DNA from: Aspidapion aeneum
Taxonomy: Eukaryota > Arthropoda > Insecta > Coleoptera > Brentidae
Assembly: GCA_963576565.1 (NCBI GenBank)
Contig: OY755038.1
Coordinates: 201,907,013 to 201,971,012, forward strand
DNA length: 64,000 nt
Direction of reading: 5' to 3'
A program made the position numbers and the translations under genes. Shown one piece after another: positions 48,701-58,599 of the stretch. Below the pieces are notes generated by a model. That model was not told the DNA's origin, ran no database searches, and saw nothing but the letters and a program-made list of their open reading frames with translations. Position 1 is the first letter of the stretch; each line of letters begins with the position of its first letter.

Positions 48701-51700
48701 CATAATATTTTCCTGTTTATCTGCTGAGAGCCCTAAAATGTAATTGCAAGCTCTCATCAGCTGTATCAATGATATAGACAGTATCCAAGATTGTGGTCAA
48801 AATTGAATTTTTTTTATTTCTATGTTCAATATAATATTGTTTATTATTTTTTATCCTTAAGTTTTATATGCAAAATTTTAAAAGTCAAAATTTCCTTTTA
48901 ATGTTTAATATAAATTTTTTAAGTTTCTCTTGAAACATGGTTTCTAGCAGTTGTTGTGTTTTTTATTGGGACTGCTGAAATACCTATTCTTTATATTTTG
49001 AGTGTAAACCAACAAATATTTTCTGAAGACTCTTCTTGTTTTATAGACCAAGATTGATAGAATGCAAGGTGCAGATCCTACTGGTTTAGAAAACAAAATT
49101 CAGCAGTATTTAGGATCTGATGAGGGAGAGGAAGGAGAAAGTATTGCTGGACATGTAAGTTATTAGATACAGTGTTAGATAGTGCACACTTTTACCAAAG
49201 TTCTATACTTTGAGCAACACTTATTAACTTAGTAAATATACAAACATATTAACTTAGTAAGTAAAAAAAAAACCTTTATAATCAAAGGCTTACATAGCAT
49301 ATTAATGATAACCAGAGTACAAATAAACACATACTCTTGATGAAATTTCCTAAACATCTTATAATTTTTAAGCAGCAAACAAAAGAAAATAATCCACCTA
49401 TCTCTATCTAGTAAAAGTAAGGTAAAAGCATATGTTTTTTTGCAAACTGTCATGCTTTGCTTGCAAACTAGTCACATTTAGAAATTGAGCTAAGACACTG
49501 TAGGGTCAGATAACCAGTAATTAAACATTTGAGGACATTTTTGAAAACAAAATTAGATTTCTTTTAGTTGTTAGTTTGAAGTAAAATAAAAATTATCATC
49601 AAGTTTATCTTTTAAGATTTAATAACAACTGAGAAATGATTTGCAAGTAGCAAGTGCTTGATTATATATATTTTTTTTAATACTTGACAGTTGTTAGAAA
49701 TTTTGAATAAAACCACAAATTACCAACAAAAAGAGTAAGAGTAATATAATAAAAAGAGTATTGATATTATAATGTTAAAATAAATAAAACCCTTTTATCC
49801 ATTTTTTTCATATTATTGTAAAGACCACATCGATGGTTGAAAGGTAAAAGGTCATAAGCCACAGTTTTCAAACTTTACAGCAGGGCCACTTAAAGTATTA
49901 TTTGTGGCTTAGTTAAAAAAACACAGGATCCATTCTTTTCTCATTTGACTTAAGTGACAAAAAAATCATAGTAGAAGCCTGAATAATAGCTCATTTGATG
50001 CAGAAAAAATAAATTAAAAAACTTTGGTGCTTAGTTATTTCAAATAATGTGTCGCTTATGCCCTTTTGCCTTTCAACCATCGGCATGCAGTTTCTAGTAG
50101 CAAAGCAAGTGGTTGACCACTGATTTTTGCTATGCTTTTTATATTTTCGAAGAAAGAAAATATAATACTACTACAAACCGACAATTTTTTCTAACCTTTG
50201 ACCACCTGGAATTTTACAAAAAAGAACCAAAATTTTATAAAAATGCAAATAAAAACCTTTAGTCCAATATGCATGGTGTGCTTGAATGAGGTATAGGTTG
50301 CATTAAAATGGTTCCAAAAACTAATTGCACTTTTTGAATATGAACTCTTTCCTGACTTTAAAATCATATTCATATAAATCCTAGCTGATCCTCTTTTCGA
50401 AATTTTATCAATTTTTTACTAGTTTTCAGGGTATATCTAACAGTTAAGTTGTAACAGAACGAGTACTTTTCACCCAGTTTGAACCAAATTTCCACATTTA
50501 ACTAAAGAGATCACCAGAATACTTTTTTGTGTTTTAAACAATATTTCCTCTTTATTAAAGAAGGGGAATTCCAAAAAAAAACAATTAGAATTTCTTAATT
50601 TTTTTAAATAATTCCAAATGCAAAATTATTAAAATACTAAAACCCTTTTTTTATACGACTGCATTAGAAAATAAGAGTATATGCAAAAAAAACCCTGTTC
50701 CAAAATTTGTACTTTGCACCTGGCATTTCATCTTTATTTACGCATTTTTTTTTTGTATATACACAGTTCTATTATAACAAGAACAAACAATTTCCTTGAC
50801 TAGAAAAGTAATATTGGTTGGCCAAACTTTACAGCGACCATCTTCACTTTGTTGTTTTGTTGATAATAGACTTAAAAAGTTTTAAAATTTTTGCAAAATG
50901 TCTGATTCTGCATTATTAAAAAAAAAGGTTTACGTTTCCGTTTGCATTCGTAAAAAAAAGTGTAGTAAACAACTCGTTTGGCATCTTCTTTACACACTCT
51001 CTTAACTTGTGAATCTCGCCTTTGGCTCAGTCCATACATAAAATTATATCGTGGGCTTAATACTACAACTAGGTATCTAGGTAATAAAACATTTTGGGAA
51101 ATTTAAAATTACCTAGTAAATTTTGCCGATCTAAGAGATAGGTTTTACAAACTTCAATTGTGACCAATTGGTTTCAGATGTGTATAACCCGATTTAAAAA
51201 AAAAACAAGTTACCTAGTTGTAGTATTAAGCCCTCGATATATGGGTAACGATGACGCATTGTCTTCAAGACATGTGTTAAAATAGTATATTATAAACAAT
51301 AGGATTTGAAAACGACTCTTTGCATTCGAGGAAAAAAAAGCGAGATCCACAAGTTAAGTGGGTGCGTAAAAAACGGATTTTTTAACTACACTTTTTTCAC
51401 GACTGGAAATTGAAACGTATAGAGTTCTTTGTTAATAAATTAATGCATAATCAGATATTTTGCAAAACATTTTTACACTTATTGACATATATTGTCAACA
51501 AAACAACAAAGTGAGGGGGGCGTTGTATAATGTAATTTTACTTCCCTGGTCAAGGGAATTATTTGTTCGTGTTATCATTATAATAAATGTAGAACTATTT
51601 GTCAAAATAAAAATGCATAAATAAGCACTGTACTTTACACGGTGTGTGCAAAGTACAGATTTTGGAACGGGATTTTTTGTGTGTATACCCTTTTTTCTAA

Positions 51701-54700
51701 TGCAGTCGTATAAAAAAAGGGTTTTAGTATTTTAATAATTTTGCATTTGGATTTATTTAAAAAATCAAGAAATTCTAATTGTTTTTATTTTGAATTGCAT
51801 TTCTAACTTCTTTATCGAAGAGAAAATATTGTGTAAAATAAAAAAAGTATTCTCTTTAGTTAAATTTAAAAATTTGGTTCAAACCGGGCGAAAAGTACTC
51901 GTTCTGTTACAATTTAACCGTTAGATATACCCTGAAATCTAGAAAAAAGTTAAAAAAGTTTCGAAAAAAGGATCAACTAGGATTTATATGATTATGGTTT
52001 TGAAGTCAGGAAAGAGTCCAATTCAAAAGGTGCCATTAGTGTTTGGAACCATTTCCATGTAACATATACCTTATCAAAGCACACCGTGTACGTCTTCTTA
52101 GTTCCTAAACATATTTTGTATTTTTTTATGCAACTTATTAGCTGTTAGAAATGAATTAAAATAAAATAGCCTAAATACATATTCAACCATTACTTAACAT
52201 AACCGAACTGTTTAATGTCATTAGACAATCTTTTAAACACACTTCATTGGTGAGACTGTGTTATCAAGAAGTGAAATAGTAAAACACTATGCAAGTAACA
52301 TGTTTCTGGCAAGAGACTCCAGGAACCTTGTTTCATTTAATTGGTAAATAGGTCATTTACTGGGTAATAGACCCTATGCAGTCTTTTAACTGCCAACCTA
52401 AAGCCATGTCCACATGAAAGAAACACAGAGGAACAATTGCTGGTTGCCGCAACCTGTTTATGGAAACTGAAACAACAGCAAAAGTTCCGTAAACATTCTG
52501 TCTACATCAAAGTAACGCATTCTTGAAAATATTTTGTTGTGTTGCTGCAACAGGAAACGTTATGTCTACACCAGTGCAGTGTGTGGCTTCACGACACAAG
52601 TTTCGAGTTTTAGGAACAAGCAACAACATGTCCACACTGATAAAAATACCGTTGAGAAACAAAAAATGTTTACCAATGTTTCTATATCTCCTTTGATCTT
52701 TGCCCCTAAATATGGAAACAAGCAACTTATAGGAACTTTTGTTTCTGCAACAGTAAACAACGAGGAACTTAAATAAACTTTTGGCAACATTCAGGAACAA
52801 GTTCCAGGAACAAGCAACATAAACATTATGTTCCTATGTGTTGCTTTTGGTGTGGAAGTGGCTTAAGGTTTACAATTTTTTTGTAGATGGACCTCTCTCC
52901 ATTCATCACAAAATCTCAGTGTGAGTGCCTCAATGAAAGTGATGACCATCCTTTAACTCAAGCTTTAACCTCAGGTAGGTTTTTTATTTCAACTACAACT
53001 AGATTTATTGTCTAAATTGTACACAAAAAACATTAAACAACGCTACAGAAAAAACGATTGCTTCATTAGTTCTACTGTCTACTATTGAAATATTACAGGA
53101 TTATCTTAATGCATAATTAAATATTAATAAAGAACTTATGGATAATGTAGGTTTTAAAAATGATCCCATAAATTTGAAGAGACTTTCCAAGAATCCTACA
53201 TGAATTAAAATACCCATATCTCCTGGAGTAGGAAATTATTAACATTTTTAAGTTTGACAGACCTCTAAGCGATTAGAGTATTGATTTAGTTATTCGAATT
53301 CATTAAAGATATAGTCCTTGCTAGAGACCCTGTATGTATGACATATTAAAATATGTCATACATACAGGGTCTCTAGTCCTTGCCATACGCAGTTACACTT
53401 TTATAACTTTGACATGAAATAAACAAATTTCCTAACCCAAAATATATTAAAAAGTAAACATGTCATGTTGGTATTAAATTAAAGGAGCGGATATTTTTAG
53501 TTCACAACTTGCATTCCGTTTGCTATTGGTCGAAATAGTCAGCTGACTTTTTGATGTTGAAGGAGCGGCTAAAGTTTAAGATTATTATTATATTATATTA
53601 AGAGATGGTGCCACCAGTCAAGAATTTAACAAACATTATGTTTACAGCTTTCGGCGTAAATTACGACTATATACTAGTTGTAAGTGATTAAAAAGTGTAG
53701 TGGTTTGTGCAGTACATACCTATTGAATTTAACTAAATCTATTTTTTTTAAACATATTATATTTTTTTAAATTAGCTTCCGTATCCTGTTTTTCCTGTCG
53801 AAATCGGTGTTAACCTAACCTTGATAAATTATTCGACAACGTATCCTAACCTGTCCAGACACGCCCAGGTTAGGATACGTTTCCCATCAATTGACCACGG
53901 TTAGGTTTTGTTTCAGTTTGGTTTAACACCGATTTCAACCTCCCAAAACGAGGACAGGAGAGTTTTAATTTTAAAAATCCCGCCTTCAATTTTCATAATA
54001 TGCCTGGCAAGTTGTCAACCAATAGCAAATGGAATGCAAGTTGTGAACTATCCGCTCCTAAAATTAAAGGTAAAACTGTCATTGTCTCCGGAAAGCCGGT
54101 TGTAGGTTGACAAAAAAGCGCACAGATAAAAACAACTCAAAGACATGCCATTTTTCAGATTCTTTTTGTTGCTGTCAGTATGCATGTGTTAAATAAAGAG
54201 GTTGGAAATGTCACAAAAGTATAACTGCCTATGGCAAGGACTATAGGAGCCAAAATAAAATACTGGAGGTCGTCGCTTGTCTTTTTAAAAAATATGTCTA
54301 CAGCATTAGCCAGCTGTAGCTCACAAATAGTTGACTAGTCATTGTAACCCTGGAAACCTTACCTACCTAAACAGGTTAATTTGCTTAAAAACAGTCTTAT
54401 TTATTTTTATACAAATTTTAAAATGTTAATTCCGGATAAATTGATAATCCGGATCGGTCGGGTTTAAATTAATCCGAATTATCGCGACACCACTGTATTA
54501 CAAATAAAACTTTATATTTTTGACAGGTGACGGTTTCTTGGAATCCGACTGCGATGAGCAACTAATAATCTCCATAACATTTAACCAAGCCGTGAAAATC
54601 CATAGCCTTAAAATCAAGGCACCGGCCGACAAGGGACCAAAGAACATCAGGATATTTATCAACCAACCGAGAACCGTAGACTTTGACCAGGCTGATAGTA

Positions 54701-57092
54701 ATGTCAGTGTGCAAGATATTACGTAAGTATAGTTTTTTGCAAGAGCAAGAAACAACTGTTTTTTCATTCCTTTTAATGAAAAACAAAAAATATCAATTAC
54801 TAGGGACCTTTTGCATGTCTCATTTTTCACTTATCCTTTATTTCAACTTTATCCCTTACTAAAGGATAATGTTTGACCTTACTTATGTTCGAATAATGCA
54901 GGCTACTATACTTGATGTTGTATTAAAGTGGCACCGCGTCATCAAAACCGTGATGGGCGGGAAGGGAGTAGAGGGGTACATACAGTGGCCCGCACTTTCT
55001 GTAATTTTTTTATTGGTATTGATTCCCAAAACGAGGCACTGCACTAATTAGTCATTAGCTTACTATTTTACTTGCTTTTTATTTATGTCTTTTTTTTACA
55101 AAGGAACATATATACTCTTGTCTGGTTGTTACGAACATATTGATTTAGCCGGGCTATGACGTTTTCTATTCGTTGTTGTTTGGACTGTTTTAATGTCAAA
55201 CACATTGGGACCGACTTTTTACAAAACAAATTACCGTTTTTGCAACTAAATCAATATTTGCGCACATTTTAATATAATTTTGGATTCTCTTTTATGTTTT
55301 GGATCTTTATTTATTAGGTAAGTACCTATTTTATCTCTCCTTTAAAAGTCTCCGTGTTTTATTATAGACATATAAAGCGGCACACTGCAGGTACAAAGTG
55401 AAACAACAATTTTTTGGGGCTTCTTTACATAGTTTTTGCCGCAAAACTTGGTTTACCATAGCTATGACGCGGTGCCACTTATATACTATACTCAACTATA
55501 GTTCCTTTATTTAAAGACAGTGTTGCCGCGCATATAACGTTATGACAAAATATGATGTAAATTTCAAATATTTTTGATACCAGATAATTATTCAAGAGCT
55601 ACCAATGCGGGGTAATCTGCAGATTTAATTTTATGCCAATTATTGAAAATTATTTTTTATAAAAACTTGTAGATATGTGTTGTTTGGTAACAGTGTTCAC
55701 CAACAAAACAAAAGTCATCAATGTTCTGTGAAGTATGTAAAAAAACAAGAAGAAGTACACAGACTTAATCCTATATTTTCGTGGTGGTTTTTCACTGGTA
55801 TTGGTTTAACAGTTTTTACCTAGTTGTTTTCGGAACTTTTGAATAAATTTTGCCTACAGAAAACAAAACAGGTTTTTAACAGATAAATAAAGGATCAAAA
55901 AAATAACGCAAATAAAAATTGTGTCTGGTAAAAATTGGACTTCTAAATATTATGTGAAACGATAAAGTTAGCTAATGGGAATCGATAAAGTTAGCTAATG
56001 GAGTGAGCTAAAAAAATACTCTGCCAATATATGGGTACCTAAGTTCACACTAGGTACTATAGTTTTAGTGTTCGTGTGAGCTAAATATAACTAAAATCTG
56101 AAATATATTTTATTTAACTCCAGACTCAATTACCTTTCGTTTGATACCACACAAGCCATGTTTTAAGTCAAATTCTAATTTTTGAAATCTACCCCAACGT
56201 TTTTTTAAACTAAAATGTATTTTGTTTAACTCCAGACGCAATTACCTTTCGTTTGATATCACACACAACATATTTTCTCTTAAACTCTATTTTTTAAATC
56301 TACCCCCACCCTTTTTTTACTAAAATTTATTTTGTTTAACTCCAGACTTAATTACCTTTCGTTTGATATCACACACGCCATATTTCCACATAAACTCTAA
56401 TATTTGAAATCTACCACCACCTTTTTATTTGGCTTGTGGCCGATGGATTTCGTTCATTTTTAAATGGGACCATCCCGACCCGAGACCCAGCCTAGGTACC
56501 AAATTTGATTAAAATCTGCCAAGCGGTTTTTGAGTTATGCGCGTTGGTCGTTACAGACAAACAGACGGCGCAACAAAAAAGTTTCAAAATCATCTGAAAC
56601 GCAAAGATATATTAGCAATTAGGATCACCATAGCTCACACTACTATAGTATTGTAGTAGTGTGAGCTAAAATGCCTTTTGATAAATAGAAACTATGTACT
56701 AAATTTCACAAAAAATATCTATAGCAGTGTCACAAATATTAATAAAAAAGGAGATTTTTTTGAAAATCTATAACCCCTGGATATCATGAAATATATGAAT
56801 ATTTTCTACCAATATTGTGCTTCTGAAACACTGCGTTGTTGTTAAATTAATTACCTTTTATGTTAATTTTGGTTTTTTCAGACTTATCCCAGAAGATCTA
56901 GAAGGCAACCCGATCCTTCTAAAATACGTCAAATTCCAAAACGTCCAAAACATTCAGTTCTTTATTAAAGATAACCAAAAGGGCGGCGAAATTACACAGA
57001 TTGATCATTTTGCTATCATTGGCTCACCCATCAACACTACTAACATGGGCGACTTCAAGAGAGTGGCTGGCAAAAAAGGCGAAAGTCATTAG
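45653..57092 (+). CDS. TXNL1: Thioredoxin-like protein 1 (TXNL1), complete spliced gene
   Basis: Six exons join in frame: 45653-45750, 45847-46003, 49047-49154, 52887-52974, 54527-54722 and 56882-57092. All introns are GT-AG. Together they give 858 nt, or 285 residues plus a TAG stop. Residues 1-110 are a thioredoxin fold with the redox motif WCGPC at 33-37 and the cis-proline in SAMPTF near residue 77. Residues from about 122 to the end form a PITH domain, with CECLNESD, FLESDCDEQL, KYVKFQNV and the C-terminal KKGESH typical of TXNL1. Known TXNL1 proteins (about 289 residues) are cytosolic/nuclear redox proteins that bind the 26S proteasome through the PITH domain. The start ATG follows ACCATT. 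No stop or frameshift is present, so the gene looks functional. Large introns 2-5 are packed with transposons. No AATAAA was found in the first 150 bases after the stop. Confidence 0.95.
45847..46003 (+). CDS. TXNL1: TXNL1 exon 2 (thioredoxin active site)
   Basis: Completes Trp33 and encodes CGPC, the KVDVDQCQ strand and the cis-Pro loop SAMPTF. It ends at Lys85 before donor GTAATT. The preceding intron is only 96 bp, unlike the other introns (1.5-3.7 kb). Confidence 0.94.
46928..47670 (-). mobile_element. HINE/DINE-1-like element in TXNL1 intron 2
   Basis: Complete reverse copy: ATACTCTGCCAATATATGGG, both hairpins, three internal repeats, (GACA)n at about 47480-47531. Antisense to TXNL1. 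Confidence 0.88.
47869..48289. mobile_element. hAT-type MITE with CACAATC array, copy 2 (TXNL1 intron 2)
   Basis: ATTATAGT is duplicated exactly at 47861-47868 and 48290-48297. The ends CAAGGGGTGAACAGCT and AGCTGTTCACCCCT are inverted. It has more heptamers than copy 1, partly as a 21-bp unit (TCACAATCTTACCACAATCC plus C) repeated three times. Confidence 0.86.
49047..49154 (+). CDS. TXNL1: TXNL1 exon 3
   Basis: Exactly 36 codons (residues 86-121), phase 0 at both ends: the thioredoxin C-terminal helix (TKIDRMQGADP, LENKIQQYL) and an acidic linker (DEGEEGES). Acceptor TTTTATAG, donor GTAAGT. Confidence 0.93.
50270..52090. repeat. 1.8-kb foldback in TXNL1 intron 3
   Basis: The left arm (about 50270-51075) and right arm (about 51210-52090) are imperfect complements along their length. 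Matched landmarks are CATGGTGTGCTT/ACACCGTG, GTAACAGAACGAGTACTTTT and its complement, TTATACGACTGCATTAG and its complement, and ATACTACAACTAGGTA/TACCTAGTTGTAGTAT at the loop. The loop is about 135 bp. No protein is encoded. Confidence 0.82.
52403..52862. mobile_element. TTAA-type MITE ending 20 bp before TXNL1 exon 4
   Basis: Ends GCCATGTCCACAT and TGTGGAAGTGGC are inverted repeats, extended by runs of GGAACA/TGTTCC-like words. The flanks are TAAA (52399-52402) and TTAA (52863-52866). Open frames inside are incidental. Confidence 0.65.
52887..52974 (+). CDS. TXNL1: TXNL1 exon 4 (start of PITH domain)
   Basis: Encodes residues 122-150, MDLSPFITKSQCECLNESDD onward, the start of the PITH domain. 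Acceptor TTTTTTGTAG, donor GTAGGT. The intron upstream ends in a MITE whose edge is 20 bp from this exon. Confidence 0.93.
53322..53374. mobile_element. 53-bp pure palindrome: minimal TAGAGACCC MITE
   Basis: TAGAGACCCTGTATGTATGA is followed directly by its complement, with no internal sequence. It is flanked by exact 9-bp duplications AGTCCTTGC (53313-53321 and 53375-53383). In TXNL1 intron 4. Confidence 0.88.
53478..54068. repeat. Inverted-repeat element in TXNL1 intron 4
   Basis: AGGAGCGGATA, TTCACAACTTGCATTCC and GCTATTGG at 53483-53532 are complemented at 54010-54062. Near the centre CGTATCCTAACCT...AGGTTAGGATACG forms a hairpin, flanked by AAATCGGTGTTAACC/GGTTTAACACCGATTT. Confidence 0.7.
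54527..54722 (+). CDS. TXNL1: TXNL1 exon 5 (PITH core)
   Basis: Encodes the PITH beta-sandwich segment, FLESDCDEQLIISITFNQ through FINQPRTVDFDQ. Acceptor TTTTGACAG, donor GTAAGT. It joins exon 4 in phase 1 and exon 6 in phase 2. Confidence 0.94.
56016..56668 (-). mobile_element. HINE/DINE-1-like element in TXNL1 intron 5
   Basis: Complete reverse copy with three internal repeats but only a residual GACA tract (about 56556-56566). The distal hairpin is now a near-perfect palindrome (CTCACACTACTATAG...TAGTAGTGTGAG). Deletion removed the AACTTTTTTTCTCG segment. Confidence 0.86.
56882..57092 (+). CDS. TXNL1: TXNL1 exon 6 (terminal)
   Basis: Encodes LIPEDLEGNPILLKYVKFQN to the C-terminus DFKRVAGKKGESH and stop TAG at 57090-57092. 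The acceptor is GGTTTTTTCAG. This C-terminal end is the most conserved signature of the family. Confidence 0.94.
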
Positions 57093-57239
57093 AATTTATT
57101 GCAATTATGTATGGTCCAGTGGCGTTATATATTATGTAAGTTAATGTGCTACGAGGATTGCCTTTTAAATTTTGCATATACAGCTGAAAAAAAAGAACAG
57201 TATGTAACTTTAAAAACTTTATTGTTTCTCTAATTATTC

Positions 57240-57330
57240 TCCACGAAAATTAATGCACTGTTGCATGCACTCCAACCAGTTTTTAAAGCTGTAGTTCCAC
57301 TAGTTTGTTGGTACTGTGAAAATTGCATTC
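57240..57330 (-). pseudogene. Possible mariner/Tc1 transposase C-terminal scrap
   Basis: The - strand reads LKNWLECMQQCINFRGE, reminiscent of the W....CI...G.Y end of mariner-type transposases. Too short to be sure. Confidence 0.3.
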
Positions 57331-57348
57331 TTGGAGGCGTCGACTGTA

Positions 57349-57540
57349 GAGATGGGTAGTTCGCGAACGAACTAGAAAAATGAACTAGTTCATTCAACAA
57401 CGAAAACGAACTAGTTCACTTTTCTAAAATGAACTAGTTCAAAATGAACTAGTTCAAAATGAACTAGTTCAAAATGAACTAGTTCAAAATGAACTAGTTC
57501 AAAATGAACTAGTTCAAAGTGAACTATCAAGAAGCAACAC
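57349..57540. repeat. Palindromic 15-bp minisatellite in a GAAC-rich element
   Basis: AAAATGAACTAGTTC is repeated six times exactly at 57426-57515, each unit holding the palindrome GAACTAGTTC, with a variant seventh. Upstream TAGAGATGGGTAGTTCGCGA resembles a hAT-type end, but no matching right end was found. Confidence 0.75.
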
Positions 57541-57593
57541 ACAATACTCTTAACCCAATTATTTCTGTACACTAGGAACGCGGCATCTGTTTT

Positions 57594-58190
57594 CCTGTTC
57601 ATGAAATGCTGAACGAGTACAGAACAAACTGACTGAGCTGAAGCAAAAATCCTTTATCTATGCACAGAACACTAAACGAGTGAACGATACCGCGGTGTTT
57701 TCTACGATGAACGAACGAACTGTTAGAAATGAACTAATAAGTAAAAAATCGGCGTTCGTTCAGTCAGTTAGAGTGTCGAATCACCTGTTTCGTTGCATTG
57801 AGTGGCATGCCTAAGCTACGATGAACTAGGTATTTAAAGTTTTGATTTGATTGCGGAAATTTAAGGAACTGCTAGCCTAATAGAAAATAATAGGGCCATT
57901 TTAGGTCAGTTACTAAGACTAACGGCAACATTTCAGGGCTGTTCATGAAATGCTGAACGAGCACAGAACACTGAACGAGTGAACGATACCGCGGTGCTTT
58001 CTACGATGAACGAACGAACTGTTAGAAATGAACTATTGAGTTGAACTAATAAGTAAAAACCGGCGTTTGTTCAGTCGGCTAGTCGAATCACCTGTTGCAT
58101 TGAGTGACACGCTTAGGCTACGATGAATTAGGTATTTCAAATTTTGATTTGATTACGGAAAATTAAGGAACTGCTACCCTAATAAAAAAT
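57594..58190. repeat. Two diverged direct repeats of ~250-300 bp
   Basis: TTCATGAAATGCTGAACGAG, GAACGATACCGCGGTG, GAACGAACGAACTGTTAGAA and AAGGAACTGCTA occur in order at 57598-57880 and again at 57944-58180. The first has about 40 bp extra. Shared GAAC words tie them to the preceding minisatellite. Confidence 0.7.
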
Positions 58191-58395
58191 AATAAAATTT
58201 TGACGAATGTCCAATTATTTATTATGTATTTATACCTACTGTAAAATATTTTAGTAAAAAAAAGCATTATAATAAAAATAATTTTAAACTGTTTTTGATT
58301 CTGCAAATATTTCAACTAAAAATTAAACAATTAAATAAAACAACTCAGAAATACGATAAACAGGTTTTTTTTTAACAGAATGAATATAAAATATA

Positions 58396-58597
58396 AACAA
58401 ACGTGGAATTTCGTACCCGTGAATTTAAAAATCAAATAAGTTTCGTGGCTAATCGGGCAAAAAGGAGTATTTTGTTTCCCTCATATTTTTCCGTGGGTAG
58501 CCTGAAAGCTTAACCTCACGGGGGTCCAAGATCTAATGGACACCTAATAAGTGTTGACAGGTAACTGTTTCGTCCTTATGGGACTCCTCAGAACACT
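58396..58597. repeat. Single-arm copy of the 30.6-kb foldback
   Basis: Matches 30608-30818 from CAAACGTGGAATTTCGTACC to GGACTCCTCAGAACACT with few changes, and stops before the inner arm. Confidence 0.8.
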
Positions 58598-58599
58598 AA

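Noticed and set aside
57411..57602. Protein with repeated FELVH
   Set aside because: Frame across a 15-bp minisatellite; no conserved domain.
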